Notes: generated by a model from the sequence alone, not told the origin. Shown: positions 16,695 through 25,713, counted from the stretch's first letter. The stretch: 36,852 nucleotides of DNA from Muribaculaceae bacterium (GCA_022509185.1 JAFLTS010000020.1:1-36852), one strand, 5' to 3'. Program-made: numbers and translations.

Positions 16695-19019
16695 ATGGCC
16701 AATTATAATTATCTTGATGAGCTTAATCCTCAGCAGAAAGAAGCCGTGGTTTATACAGAGGGTCCTTCTTTAGTGATAGCGGGAGCTGGTTCCGGAAAAA
16801 CAAGAGTTCTAACCTATAAAATAGTTCACCTTTTAAGTCATGGATATGAACCATATCGAATTCTGGCACTGACTTTTACAAATAAAGCTGCACGTGAAAT
16901 GAAAGCCCGGATACAGAGCGTGGTAGGTGAGAAAATTTCATCAAAATTAATGATGGGAACCTTCCATTCCGTATTTCTAAGTATTCTTAGAAGGCACAGT
17001 GACATTTTAGGTTATAAATCGGGTTTTACAATATATGACACCGCAGATTCTAAGTCTTTACTAAAACTCATAATTAAAGATATGGGTCTGGATGATAAAG
17101 TCTATAAACCATCAACCGTACTTTCCGTAATTTCAAATGCAAAAAACCGTCTAATTTCACCGGAACAATATCTTCTTGATCCAGATCTTATGGAACAGGA
17201 TAAAAGATCCAAAAGAAAAATGACCGGAAATATTTTTCAAGCTTATGTTAATCGATGTAAGGTTGCTAATGCAATGGATTTTGATGATATTTTGGTGAAT
17301 ATGAATTTACTTTTAAGAGATAATCCTGACATTCTGCGTCATTATCAGGAATTCTTCAGATATATATTGGTGGATGAATATCAGGATACTAATTTTGCCC
17401 AACACCTTATTGTATCTCAACTTGCTGGAGAAAGAAAAAGAATATGCGTAGTTGGTGATGATGCTCAAAGTATTTATTCCTTTAGGGGAGCTGAAATTAG
17501 AAATATTCTCCAGCTTGAAAAGAGATTTCCGGGATTGAAAATTTTCCTTCTTGAAAGAAATTATCGTTCCACTCAAAATATTATTGATGCTGCAGGTAGT
17601 CTTATAGAAAAAAATACCCAGCAAATGAAAAAAAATGTCTATAGCGAAAATGCAATCGGCGATAAAATAGAGGTGGTTTCTGCGTATAGTGACCTAGAAG
17701 AGGCGTTTCTTGTGGCAAATCTTATTAACCAAAGTAAGTTAAGTAATCACGATTCATATGAGGATTATGCAATATTATATCGTACCAATGCTCAGTCAAG
17801 AGCTTTAGAAGAATCTCTTAGAAAAAGGAATATACCTTACCGTATCTATGGTTCTTTATCTTTCTATCAGAGAAAAGAAGTTAAAGATGCCATTGCATAT
17901 TTCCGACTCGCTATTAATCCTGATGATGATGAGTCCTTAAGACGGATAATTAATTATCCAACTCGAGGTATAGGAGAAACAACAATGAAAAAACTCACTG
18001 AAGCTGCTTCCAGAGAGTCTAAAAGTATATGGAATATAATTACAGATTCCGATTTAAAATCTATAGGTTTAAATAAAGGCACTGTTACAAAAATTGAAGC
18101 TTTTAAAACGTTAATTAATGAATTTATAGAAGACAACGAAAAGGGAGCAAATGCTTACGAGTTAGGGCAATTAATTTATAATAGAACAGGTCTATTGGCT
18201 CAGTTTGCTTATGATTCCACACCTGAAAGTATAAGTAGACATGAAAACCTTTCAGAGATTATGACCGGTTTAAAAGACTTTGTTGATATAAAACAGCAAA
18301 CTGGTGAAGGATCATCAGATATGCAAGCTTTTTTGTCTGAAGTTATGTTGGCTACAGATCAGGATCAGGAAGAGGATGATAACCTTCCAAAAGTGACATT
18401 GATGACTGTGCATGCAGCTAAAGGATTGGAATATAAACATGTTTATATCGTTGGAGTGGAAGAAGACCTTTTTCCTGCAGCAATGAGTCAGTCATCAATG
18501 AATGCGGTAGAAGAAGAGCGACGTTTGCTCTACGTTGCAATAACCCGTGCAAAGATTTCTTGTACCATTACATACGCTTCAAGTCGTTTTCGTAATGGTC
18601 AGACAGTATTATCCAGTCCATCCAGATTTATTGCCGATATTAATCCAAAATTCCTGAATATGAAGAATTCATCTAGGATTGGCACGAATGAGTTCCAGGG
18701 TGTAAATCCTTATAAAAATTATTTATCTAATTCTTCATATCCCACAAAAGAATCTACGGAAGCTTGGAAAAATACACTTTTTTCAAAACCGGGGAAATCT
18801 TTTAAAAAGATTGAAGCGGGAGGTTTATCTAATGTTGTGCCTCAACATACTCCTGAAGAACTTAAAATTGGTAACCTTATCACTCATTCTAAATTTGGGG
18901 CAGGCATAATAGAATCTATTGATTCTATTTCAGGAGAACCCTCAATTACAGTTAAATTTAAAGAATTAGGTATCAAAAGGCTTTTACTGCGTTTTGCAAA
19001 ATTTGAAATAATAAGATGA
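16695..19019 (+). CDS. UvrD/PcrA-type superfamily 1A DNA helicase
   Basis: This ATP-dependent 3'-5' helicase for excision and replication-associated repair is 774 aa, a normal length. The Q-motif region is LNPQQKEAV, Walker A is AGAGSGKTRVL (29-39), and motif Ia includes LTFTNKAAREM. Walker B is VDEYQDTN (about 225-232), motif III is GDDAQSIYSFRGA (about 255-267), motif IV is LERNYRST, motif V is TVHAAKGLEYK (about 571) and motif VI is YVAITRAK. The C-terminal 50 residues (IGNLITHSKFGAGII and on) are the Tudor-like domain that binds RNA polymerase in PcrA/UvrD. Gene context adds the HsdR_N-like protein directly upstream and nspC overlapping its stop codon by 4 nt. I leave the symbol blank because uvrD and pcrA cannot be separated here. 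Confidence 0.94.
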   Translation: MANYNYLDELNPQQKEAVVYTEGPSLVIAGAGSGKTRVLTYKIVHLLSHGYEPYRILALTFTNKAAREMKARIQSVVGEKISSKLMMGTFHSVFLSILRRHSDILGYKSGFTIYDTADSKSLLKLIIKDMGLDDKVYKPSTVLSVISNAKNRLISPEQYLLDPDLMEQDKRSKRKMTGNIFQAYVNRCKVANAMDFDDILVNMNLLLRDNPDILRHYQEFFRYILVDEYQDTNFAQHLIVSQLAGERKRICVVGDDAQSIYSFRGAEIRNILQLEKRFPGLKIFLLERNYRSTQNIIDAAGSLIEKNTQQMKKNVYSENAIGDKIEVVSAYSDLEEAFLVANLINQSKLSNHDSYEDYAILYRTNAQSRALEESLRKRNIPYRIYGSLSFYQRKEVKDAIAYFRLAINPDDDESLRRIINYPTRGIGETTMKKLTEAASRESKSIWNIITDSDLKSIGLNKGTVTKIEAFKTLINEFIEDNEKGANAYELGQLIYNRTGLLAQFAYDSTPESISRHENLSEIMTGLKDFVDIKQQTGEGSSDMQAFLSEVMLATDQDQEEDDNLPKVTLMTVHAAKGLEYKHVYIVGVEEDLFPAAMSQSSMNAVEEERRLLYVAITRAKISCTITYASSRFRNGQTVLSSPSRFIADINPKFLNMKNSSRIGTNEFQGVNPYKNYLSNSSYPTKESTEAWKNTLFSKPGKSFKKIEAGGLSNVVPQHTPEELKIGNLITHSKFGAGIIESIDSISGEPSITVKFKELGIKRLLLRFAKFEIIR

Positions 19020-20164
19020 AAAATAAAATACCGACACCATATTATATAATCTATGAGGACAAGCTTAGAAAGAATCTTGAACTTATTAAAAAGGTGGAAA
19101 ATGAAGGCGATATAAAGATAATCATGGCTCTTAAAGCTAATGCTTTATGGAAAATCTTTCCGGTTATTTCAGAATATATAGATTCATCTACTGCCAGTTC
19201 CATAAATGAAATGAGGCTATCATTGGAATTCTTAGGAAAAGATGTTCATACTTATTGTCCCGTATACACTTCCTCTACTTTTCCTGATTTTCTTAAGGGT
19301 TCATCTCATATAACATTTAACTCTTTATCTCAATATGAGAAATTTTATAAAGAAGTTAATGATTATAATAAAAAGAACCCGGAAAATAGAGTAAGTTGTG
19401 GTCTGAGGATTAATCCTTTTTGTAGCGTTATAGAGACAGATATTTATAATCCTTGTTTGCCTGGGTCAAGGTTTGGGGTTCTTTCTGAAAACATGCCTGA
19501 AGAAATACCTGAGGGTCTTGAAGGTTTCCATTTTCATGCTTTGTGTGAATCCTCAAGTTATGATCTTGAAAAGATTTTGGAAGCCCTAAAACAACAATTT
19601 GGTAAATGGCTTCCTAAATTGAAATGGCTTAATATGGGAGGAGGTCATCTGATGACTCGTGAAGATTATGATATTCCCCATTTAATTGACATATTGCAAA
19701 AGTTTCATAAAGAATTCCCTAATCTTGAACTTATAATGGAACCCGGAAGTGCATTTACATGGCAGACCGGAGATTTAGTTACCGAAGTACTTGATGTAGT
19801 GGAAAATAGTAGTATTAAAACCGCAATTATTGATGCTTCTTTTGCATGTCATATGCCTGACTGTCTGGAAATGCCGTATCGTCCGGTAATTGAGGAAGCT
19901 AATGCTGATGATAAAGGAAAATACTTGTATAGGTTAGGAGGAAATTCATGCCTTAGCGGTGATTTTGTTGACGGATGGAGTTTTGATTTTGAATTAAAGG
20001 AGGGTCAACGATTGACTCTTAAAGATATGAACCATTATACCACAGTAAAAACCAATATGTTTAATGGTATTCAACATCCGTCGATCTGGTGGCAACCAAT
20101 TAATGGAGAACCGTTATTACTAAGAGAATTCTCTTACGAAGATTATAAATCAAGAATGGCTTAA
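19016..20164 (+). CDS. nspC: Carboxynorspermidine decarboxylase
   Basis: This is a fold-type III PLP decarboxylase of 382 aa, the last step of the alternative spermidine pathway: carboxy(nor)spermidine loses CO2 to give (nor)spermidine. The PLP lysine is Lys40 in IMALKANAL. Further family segments are GLRINPFCS, the phosphate-binding glycine motif LNMGGGHLMT, MEPGSAFTW, and the active-site Cys/Asp region ASFACHMPDCLEMPYRP. The ATG overlaps the helicase stop codon (ATGA), indicating translational coupling. Carboxyspermidine dehydrogenase, its usual partner, is not in this window. In gut Bacteroidota this enzyme typically makes spermidine. Confidence 0.93.
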   Translation: MKNKIPTPYYIIYEDKLRKNLELIKKVENEGDIKIIMALKANALWKIFPVISEYIDSSTASSINEMRLSLEFLGKDVHTYCPVYTSSTFPDFLKGSSHITFNSLSQYEKFYKEVNDYNKKNPENRVSCGLRINPFCSVIETDIYNPCLPGSRFGVLSENMPEEIPEGLEGFHFHALCESSSYDLEKILEALKQQFGKWLPKLKWLNMGGGHLMTREDYDIPHLIDILQKFHKEFPNLELIMEPGSAFTWQTGDLVTEVLDVVENSSIKTAIIDASFACHMPDCLEMPYRPVIEEANADDKGKYLYRLGGNSCLSGDFVDGWSFDFELKEGQRLTLKDMNHYTTVKTNMFNGIQHPSIWWQPINGEPLLLREFSYEDYKSRMA

Positions 20165-20211
20165 GTAAAATAGTGTATCATTTTAACTATAATAATGAAA
20201 CGCTAAACTAA

Positions 20212-20889
20212 TTAAAAGGCAATGCGTCCTTTTTTTGCTTGTTCCACCATTTTGGTTCCCGGTACTAAATAAATTTCGAGACGTCTGTTTTGTCTTCTAT
20301 TTTCCATTGAGTCATTGGGTTTCAAAGGCATCTCATCTCCTAAGGCATATGAGAATAAATATTTGGTATTAACTCCGGAATCTTCAAACCAATCAAATAC
20401 TGAATTTACTCTTTCTAAAGTAAGACGGTCTCTATATTCATCCGAACCGGTATTGTCGGTATGCATCACAAGCATCACTCTAAACATATCAGGTTCTTTT
20501 AAATATCTTTTTATAGGGATAAGGTATTCTTGAGCTCCCGATTTTAATTCCGTATCATTAGGATTGAATAAAAGATGAGCAGGTATAGTTATAAGTAAAA
20601 CTTCCTTGTTCCGGAAAGCTTCTACCTTACATTCTCCTGCCGGATTATATTTACCATTAAGTAGCCTGTTCTTCCCCTCCTTAGCTTGAAACTTTTGAAT
20701 AAGTGCAGACCCCGTTCCGGGATCAACGGAATTTAACATTTCTATGAAATCTAAGTCATCAAGGGCCTCTATTCGGGAATTATCATCTTTCTCATTTATT
20801 TTAGCATCCATAGGAATCGTTATAAATAAAGTCGAAAAGAAGATAAGACAGGTAACTAAAAATGAGTTATTTAATTTTTTTAAATTCAT
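20212..20889 (-). CDS. OmpA-family (peptidoglycan-binding) envelope protein
   Basis: This 225-aa exported protein has a hydrophobic signal segment (about residues 8-27), with cleavage plausible after IPMDA. The C-terminal half (about 100-215) is an OmpA-like domain. It opens with LLFNPNDTELKSGAQEYL, contains MVMHTDNTGSDEYRDRLTLERVNSVFDWF in two stretches, and closes with NRRQNRRLEIYLVP, the arginine cluster that contacts diaminopimelate. There is no beta-barrel half and no lipobox cysteine, so it is probably a soluble periplasmic peptidoglycan-binding protein. It is the last gene of the leftward murA-rimM run, 48 nt after rimM, and converges on nspC. No distinct terminator was seen in the 47-nt convergent gap. 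Confidence 0.85.
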   Translation of the reverse strand: MNLKKLNNSFLVTCLIFFSTLFITIPMDAKINEKDDNSRIEALDDLDFIEMLNSVDPGTGSALIQKFQAKEGKNRLLNGKYNPAGECKVEAFRNKEVLLITIPAHLLFNPNDTELKSGAQEYLIPIKRYLKEPDMFRVMLVMHTDNTGSDEYRDRLTLERVNSVFDWFEDSGVNTKYLFSYALGDEMPLKPNDSMENRRQNRRLEIYLVPGTKMVEQAKKGRIAF

Positions 20890-20937
20890 AAGTTAAGTTG
20901 CCTCTTAATATTTATGACATAGAATTAAAACAAAAGT

Positions 20938-21477
20938 TTAGTCCTTGCTATTTAGATCTATCAAGCCTTCCGGAAGATCCATTATTATTTCCCTGTCTTC
21001 ATCGTTTATTGTATAAATCAATTCCTCGTTCATTGGAATATAGACCTCTTCTCCTTTTTCATTTTCCAATACAAATAAAACATTTGTTGTAGAATCTTCT
21101 ATGTCAATTATTTCACCAACAATAGTATCTGTTACCTTATTTATAATTTTATATCCTATCAAAAAGTTTTCAATTATACCTTCTTCATCCGAGATTTCTT
21201 TAAAATCTGATTTTAAAATATTTATCTCTTTATTTACAAAACAGGATGCCTCTTTTTCTGTTTCTATCCCGGCCAACTTTACTAAGTAACTTGTTGAACC
21301 TTTGGGCCTTACAGATTCGATAAAAAAAGGAACATAAATTCCATCCATATCAACAATTAAAGGATTCCCCTGTAAAAAATAATCAGGATCTATTTCTAAT
21401 ATCATATTCAATTCTCCCTTAAGTGCGTGAGTCTTCTGGAATTTTCCCACATCTACTATTTCCTCTCTTAAGATCAT
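20938..21477 (-). CDS. rimM: Ribosome maturation factor RimM
   Basis: RimM assists 16S rRNA 3'-domain processing and 30S assembly by binding ribosomal protein S19. The 179-aa length is typical. The N-terminal RimM barrel begins VDVGKFQKTHALKGELN, the usual glycine-rich opening, and continues with FFIESVRPKGSTSYLVKLAGIETEKEA. The C-terminal PRC-barrel part includes GYKIINKVTDTIVGEIIDIEDS and VYIPMNEELIYTIND, ending in the conserved-type IMDLPEGLIDLN. It starts 13 nt after the murA stop codon. Confidence 0.92.
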   Translation of the reverse strand: MILREEIVDVGKFQKTHALKGELNMILEIDPDYFLQGNPLIVDMDGIYVPFFIESVRPKGSTSYLVKLAGIETEKEASCFVNKEINILKSDFKEISDEEGIIENFLIGYKIINKVTDTIVGEIIDIEDSTTNVLFVLENEKGEEVYIPMNEELIYTINDEDREIIMDLPEGLIDLNSKD

Positions 21478-21490
21478 AATAAATTAAGTT

Positions 21491-22804
21491 TTAATCGTCT
21501 GTCCGTAGAATGTTTGCACCTATGGCGTTTAATCTTTCATCAATTCTTTGATATCCTCTGTCGATTTGGTTAATGTTTTGGATAACACTGGTTCCTTTGG
21601 CACTCATAGCGGCAATAAGCATGGCTATCCCGGCTCTAATATCCGGTGAAACCATGTTAGTTGCTCTTAAAAAATTAAATCTTCCCGCTCCTATAACAGC
21701 GGCTCGATGCGGATCACACAAGATGATACTTGCACCCATTTCTATTAGTTTATCTACAAAAAATAAACGACTCTCAAACATTTTTTGATGGATCAGGACA
21801 CTTCCCTTAGCTTGAGTAGCGACAACTAAAAAAATACTAAGAAGATCAGGAGATAATCCGGGCCAGGGAGCATCTGCAAAAGTCATGATAGAACCGTCCA
21901 TAAAACTATCAACTTCATAAATTTCCTCTTGCCTGATATGTATGTCATCACCTTCTATTATCATATTAATCCCCAATCTTCTGAAAGTTTCCGGCATTAT
22001 TCCCAAGTCCTTAAGACCTACATTTTCAAGAATTACATCACTTTGAGTCATTGCCGCCATACCTATGAAGCTACCTACTTCTATCATATCCGGAAGTAAC
22101 GTATGAGTTGCTCCATGTAGGGAAGAAACGCCTTCTATTTTCAAAAGATTTGAACCTATTCCTTCTATTTTTGCTCCCATATTAATTAATATGCGACATA
22201 ATTGTTGGATATAAGGTTCACATGCAGCATTATAAATAGTAGTGGTCCCTTCAGCCAAAACTGAGGCCATTATAACATTAGCAGTACCAGTTACAGAGGC
22301 TTCATCCAGCAAGATATAATTACCCTTCAAACCATCAGGAGATGTAATTGAATACGTTTTAGTTTCACTATTGTAATCAAAAGAGGCTCCTAATTTCTGC
22401 CACCCTAAGAAGTGTGTGTCAAGTCTTCGTCTACCAATTCTGTCACCACCGGGTCTGGAAAGAACTGCTTTACCGAAACGAGCCAATAAAGGTCCGGCAA
22501 TCATAACTGAACCTCTCAGAGATTTCATTTTAACTCTGAATTCATAGGAATCAAGGTAATCAAGATTAATATCATCGGCCTGAAATGTTACAGAATGGTG
22601 ATCAGTGGTAGTAACCTTAACACCCAAATCCGCAAGGAGCAAAATAAGATTTCTTATATCCGCTATGTCCGGCAAATTAGTTATAGTAACTTTTTCTGAT
22701 GTCAGCAAAGATGCACAAATCACTTCCAAGGCTTCATTCTTAGCACCCAATGGAGATATTTTCCCTTTTAGACTTCTTCCCCCTTCTACAATAAAAGAGC
22801 TCAT
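21491..22804 (-). CDS. murA: UDP-GlcNAc 1-carboxyvinyltransferase (MurA), Asp-type active site
   Basis: MurA makes the first committed step of peptidoglycan synthesis, transferring enolpyruvate from PEP to UDP-GlcNAc. The 437 aa carry the two-domain EPSP-synthase-like fold. Lys22 and Asn23 in GAKNEA are the conserved PEP-site residues. In the active-site loop PGGDRIGRRRLDTH the position of E. coli Cys115 is Asp121. That is the natural Cys-to-Asp exchange that keeps activity but abolishes alkylation by fosfomycin. The gene sits 12 nt after the DUF4290 gene and 13 nt before rimM, forming an envelope/ribosome growth cluster. Confidence 0.95.
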   Translation of the reverse strand: MSSFIVEGGRSLKGKISPLGAKNEALEVICASLLTSEKVTITNLPDIADIRNLILLLADLGVKVTTTDHHSVTFQADDINLDYLDSYEFRVKMKSLRGSVMIAGPLLARFGKAVLSRPGGDRIGRRRLDTHFLGWQKLGASFDYNSETKTYSITSPDGLKGNYILLDEASVTGTANVIMASVLAEGTTTIYNAACEPYIQQLCRILINMGAKIEGIGSNLLKIEGVSSLHGATHTLLPDMIEVGSFIGMAAMTQSDVILENVGLKDLGIMPETFRRLGINMIIEGDDIHIRQEEIYEVDSFMDGSIMTFADAPWPGLSPDLLSIFLVVATQAKGSVLIHQKMFESRLFFVDKLIEMGASIILCDPHRAAVIGAGRFNFLRATNMVSPDIRAGIAMLIAAMSAKGTSVIQNINQIDRGYQRIDERLNAIGANILRTDD

Positions 22805-22816
22805 CTATTTTTCTCT

Positions 22817-23404
22817 TTATTTCTTCTTTTTCTTTTTATTTTCCTGAGATGTTATTCCGATATATTCATTTAATTTGTAATTATCCGGATCTATATCGAT
22901 GCCTCCTCCGGAAATTTCCCTGATATCATTGAAAACTCTCCTGTCGGTTGCGCTGTCAACATTGACCGTGATCAACTGTTTTTTCATTTGATTGGCAACT
23001 AAAAATATCAGCCGGTCTTTGTCTAAGCCACCCTCCATTCGGGAAATTTCTTTTATCATCCTTACAAGATTCTGTCCATATACTCTAAACTTATCAGTTT
23101 TTTTTGAGTATGGGATTTTTCCCGGCGTAGGTCTCATTTCATTTTCCCTAATCACGTCACAGGGAAAATCTATGTCTAATTTAAAATTGGATATGATATT
23201 TATATGATCCCATACTTGCCGATTATTTCCTTCTTCATCTCGTAGTTCAGGAAATAATTGGGCCATGACTTCTGCTATTGAAAAAGCGCATCGAGTTCTT
23301 TCTTCTCGATCTTCTATAGCCACACAATGATTTATTAATTTCTGGATATGTCGGCCATATTCCCGCATCTCAAGTTTCGGCAAAGCTGTATTATATTCTA
23401 CCAT
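22817..23404 (-). CDS. DUF4290 protein
   Basis: This 195-aa protein belongs to the DUF4290 family, found almost only in Bacteroidota and usually next to murA. It begins MVEYNTALPKLEMREYGRHIQ and has a mainly helical core with the segments NHCVAIEDREERTRCA and QLFPELRD. The C-terminus is a run of lysines (ENKKKKKK), which might bind nucleic acid or membrane. No catalytic motif is evident and the function is unknown. It starts 4 nt after the tsaB stop codon and is followed by murA after 12 nt, so it is probably co-translated with both. Confidence 0.9.
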   Translation of the reverse strand: MVEYNTALPKLEMREYGRHIQKLINHCVAIEDREERTRCAFSIAEVMAQLFPELRDEEGNNRQVWDHINIISNFKLDIDFPCDVIRENEMRPTPGKIPYSKKTDKFRVYGQNLVRMIKEISRMEGGLDKDRLIFLVANQMKKQLITVNVDSATDRRVFNDIREISGGGIDIDPDNYKLNEYIGITSQENKKKKKK

Positions 23405-23408
23405 TTTT

Positions 23409-24098
23409 CTAAATTTTAATTTTAGGTTTCGTGGCTCTATATTCTTTCAAATAACTGGGCACAGTGTAAGCAACATCCGCGAATTCTTTATTCCTGAATT
23501 TTTTCTCTGATAGGGCCGGCATATATTTCGCATGAGCCATCCCATCTCCTAAAAACACAGCATTCTCCAAATGGCTTATTTCTTTGAATTTTTCTATCCC
23601 GTCTCCTATCATAACTATTTTTTTATCTCCCATACCGGCAAAAGAGTCCTCATCTAAAATTTTGGCTTCCTCATCTTTTACTTTTGACAGGTCACTTGAA
23701 AAGACTGCCGTATAAACTTCCATTCTTTTAGCATCTATCATAGGAATGACGTACTCCTCACCTGTAAATTCTGCATAAGTGAATATAGCTCTTACTGCCA
23801 TAACCTCTAAAGATGATAATGCAATCAATGGGATATCAAACCCGAATGACAGTCCCTTAGCCATAGATAATCCTATTCTTAAACCGGTATAAGATCCCGG
23901 ACCTAAAGTTACTGCTACAGCGTCAAGCTTTATGTCCTTTTCCCTTAGAAAATCAAGACACTTATCTACAAATGGCGCCAATGTGGTGGAATGATCCATT
24001 TTTTTCATTGATTCATAACCCACACAGATTTCCCCATTTATAGATAAAGAGACACTGCAAATAGAAGACGAGGTATCTATATTCAGAATATTAGCCAT
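23409..24098 (-). CDS. tsaB: tRNA t6A biosynthesis protein TsaB
   Basis: TsaB is the non-catalytic ASKHA-fold partner of TsaD in making N6-threonylcarbamoyladenosine at position 37 of ANN-reading tRNAs. The protein starts MANILNIDTSSSICSVSLS and contains the phosphate-like loop VTLGPGSYTGLRIGLSMAKGL in two conserved stretches, followed by IPLIALSSLEVMA. I chose the ATG at 24098. The longer frame from 24125 would add nine residues before the conserved MANILNIDTS start. With the chosen start the gene overlaps the preceding stop codon by 8 nt, typical of translational coupling. tsaC, tsaD and tsaE are not in this window. Confidence 0.92.
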   Translation of the reverse strand: MANILNIDTSSSICSVSLSINGEICVGYESMKKMDHSTTLAPFVDKCLDFLREKDIKLDAVAVTLGPGSYTGLRIGLSMAKGLSFGFDIPLIALSSLEVMAVRAIFTYAEFTGEEYVIPMIDAKRMEVYTAVFSSDLSKVKDEEAKILDEDSFAGMGDKKIVMIGDGIEKFKEISHLENAVFLGDGMAHAKYMPALSEKKFRNKEFADVAYTVPSYLKEYRATKPKIKI

Positions 24099-25665
24099 TG
24101 TTGTTAACTTTGTTACAATAAGCATCTATGCTATTAATGCCGTCGATAGCGGAGGATACTATTCCTCCGGCATAACCGGCTCCTTCACCTACGGGATAAA
24201 GGTTCTTTATCTCGATGTGTTCCAGACTTTCCCTGTCTCTGGGTATCCTGACAGGGCTTGAAGTTCGACTTTCTAGCCCAATCATCACTCCTTCAGAAGA
24301 AATAAATTCTTTACATTTCTTTCCTATTTGAATTAACCCGTTTTTTAGTCTGCTACTAATTTCTCTGGGAAATAGATCATTCAAATTTGCTGAATGTATT
24401 CCGGGTGCATAAGAAGTGGAAGGAAGAGTTTTCGACTCCTCGTTGTCTAAGAAATCCGGTATTCTTTGAGCCGGGGCATTAAGAGAGCCTTTACTATTTT
24501 CAGAAAAATATTTCTCTAGATATTCCTGCAAAGCCAACATTTCCAATTCTTTTTCACTCTCAAATCCTTTAATATCTCCCGGGTGAAGTTCTACTACATA
24601 GCCTGTATTGGCCCATTTTCCGGAACGAGCCGATGCCGACATTCCGTTAACAACTATTTGCCCCTCTTTATTTACGGCGGGTACGATGACCCCTCCAGGA
24701 CACATACAAAATGTATAAACTCCTCTCCCGTCTGACTGGTTTACAAAGGAATATTCGGCTGCCGGTAAATATTTACCTCTCCCCTCAGTAGAATGATATT
24801 GCATTCTATCTATTAATTCCTGGGGATGCTCTAAACGTACTCCTATAGCAATACCTTTAGGTTCTGACTTAACCCCTTTTTTTACAAGCATACGTACAGT
24901 GTCCCGTGAAGAATGTCCTATTGCTAAAAATACCGGACCTGTGAGTTCTTCTCCATTTTCAAGTATAACTCCTTTGGCTTCTCCGTTTTTTATTATCAAT
25001 TCGTCTACTCTTGACTGAAAACGTACCTCTCCACCACATTCAATAATTTTTTCTCTTATGGATTTAATTATTTTGGGCAGTCTGTCACTTCCTATGTGAG
25101 GATGCGTATCAATTAAAATGTTATCTGAAGCTCCAAATTGATGGAGAATCTGAAGCACCTCAATTACACTCCCTCTTTTCTTACTACGCGTGAATAGTTT
25201 ACCATCACTGAAAGTACCGGCTCCCCCTTCTCCGAAACAAAAATTAGATTCAGGATCTACCCAACCTTCCCGGCTTATGCGGGCTATATCGATTCTTCGG
25301 GAATCTACATCTTTTCCCCTTTCTAAAACTATAGGCCTCATTCCTTTTTCAATAGCCCTTAAGGCTGCAAAAAGTCCTGCAGGGCCAGCTCCTACTATTA
25401 ACACTACTGGGGCTTCTGAATCAACGGGTTTATAAGTTTTATAATTATCAGAAAACAATGATGCATTATCACCCAAACGTATTGTCAAATTTACTTTCAC
25501 TGGCTTCCGACGGGCATCGACAGATCTTTTTATTATTTTATATGAAGAATGATCAAATCCTCTAAGATCCTTATGTTTTTTAAGTTCGTTTAATATATAG
25601 GAAGGATTGGCCGCCTGTGAAGGCAGCAATGAAAGTTTAACCTCTTTACTGCTGTCTATATTCAT
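24091..25665 (-). CDS. FAD-dependent dehydrogenase, COG2509 type
   Basis: This 524-aa flavoprotein has an N-terminal alpha/beta domain of about 80 residues, then an FAD-binding Rossmann motif VLIVGAGPAGLFAALRA (88-104) and the ERGKDVDSRR segment. The family-specific segment NFCFGEGGAGTFSDGKL follows, as does the second nucleotide-contact region VFLAIGHSSRDT. The C-terminal segment LYPVGEGAGYAGGIVSSA closes the FAD site. COG2509 members are widespread but their substrate is unknown. The gene heads the leftward run and overlaps tsaB. The 70-bp divergent gap to the HAD gene holds possible promoter elements for both. Confidence 0.9.
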   Translation of the reverse strand: MNIDSSKEVKLSLLPSQAANPSYILNELKKHKDLRGFDHSSYKIIKRSVDARRKPVKVNLTIRLGDNASLFSDNYKTYKPVDSEAPVVLIVGAGPAGLFAALRAIEKGMRPIVLERGKDVDSRRIDIARISREGWVDPESNFCFGEGGAGTFSDGKLFTRSKKRGSVIEVLQILHQFGASDNILIDTHPHIGSDRLPKIIKSIREKIIECGGEVRFQSRVDELIIKNGEAKGVILENGEELTGPVFLAIGHSSRDTVRMLVKKGVKSEPKGIAIGVRLEHPQELIDRMQYHSTEGRGKYLPAAEYSFVNQSDGRGVYTFCMCPGGVIVPAVNKEGQIVVNGMSASARSGKWANTGYVVELHPGDIKGFESEKELEMLALQEYLEKYFSENSKGSLNAPAQRIPDFLDNEESKTLPSTSYAPGIHSANLNDLFPREISSRLKNGLIQIGKKCKEFISSEGVMIGLESRTSSPVRIPRDRESLEHIEIKNLYPVGEGAGYAGGIVSSAIDGINSIDAYCNKVNNNG

Positions 25666-25675
25666 TTTACTTACG

Positions 25676-25683
25676 CAAAAATA
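25676..25683 (-). promoter_or_regulatory. Possible -7 box upstream of the COG2509 operon
   Basis: TATTTTTG on the minus strand fits TAnnTTTG, only about 10 nt from the ATG at 25665. That would make the mRNA nearly leaderless. No -33 TTTG at the right spacing was found. Confidence 0.3.
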
Positions 25684-25705
25684 ATGAAAATAGATGGCTT
25701 TTTAG

Positions 25706-25713
25706 TAGATTTG
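25706..25713 (+). promoter_or_regulatory. Possible -7 box upstream of the HAD-rarA operon
   Basis: TAGATTTG fits TAnnTTTG and lies 22 nt before the ATG at 25736. The upstream -33 TTTG is missing, so support is partial. Confidence 0.35.
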
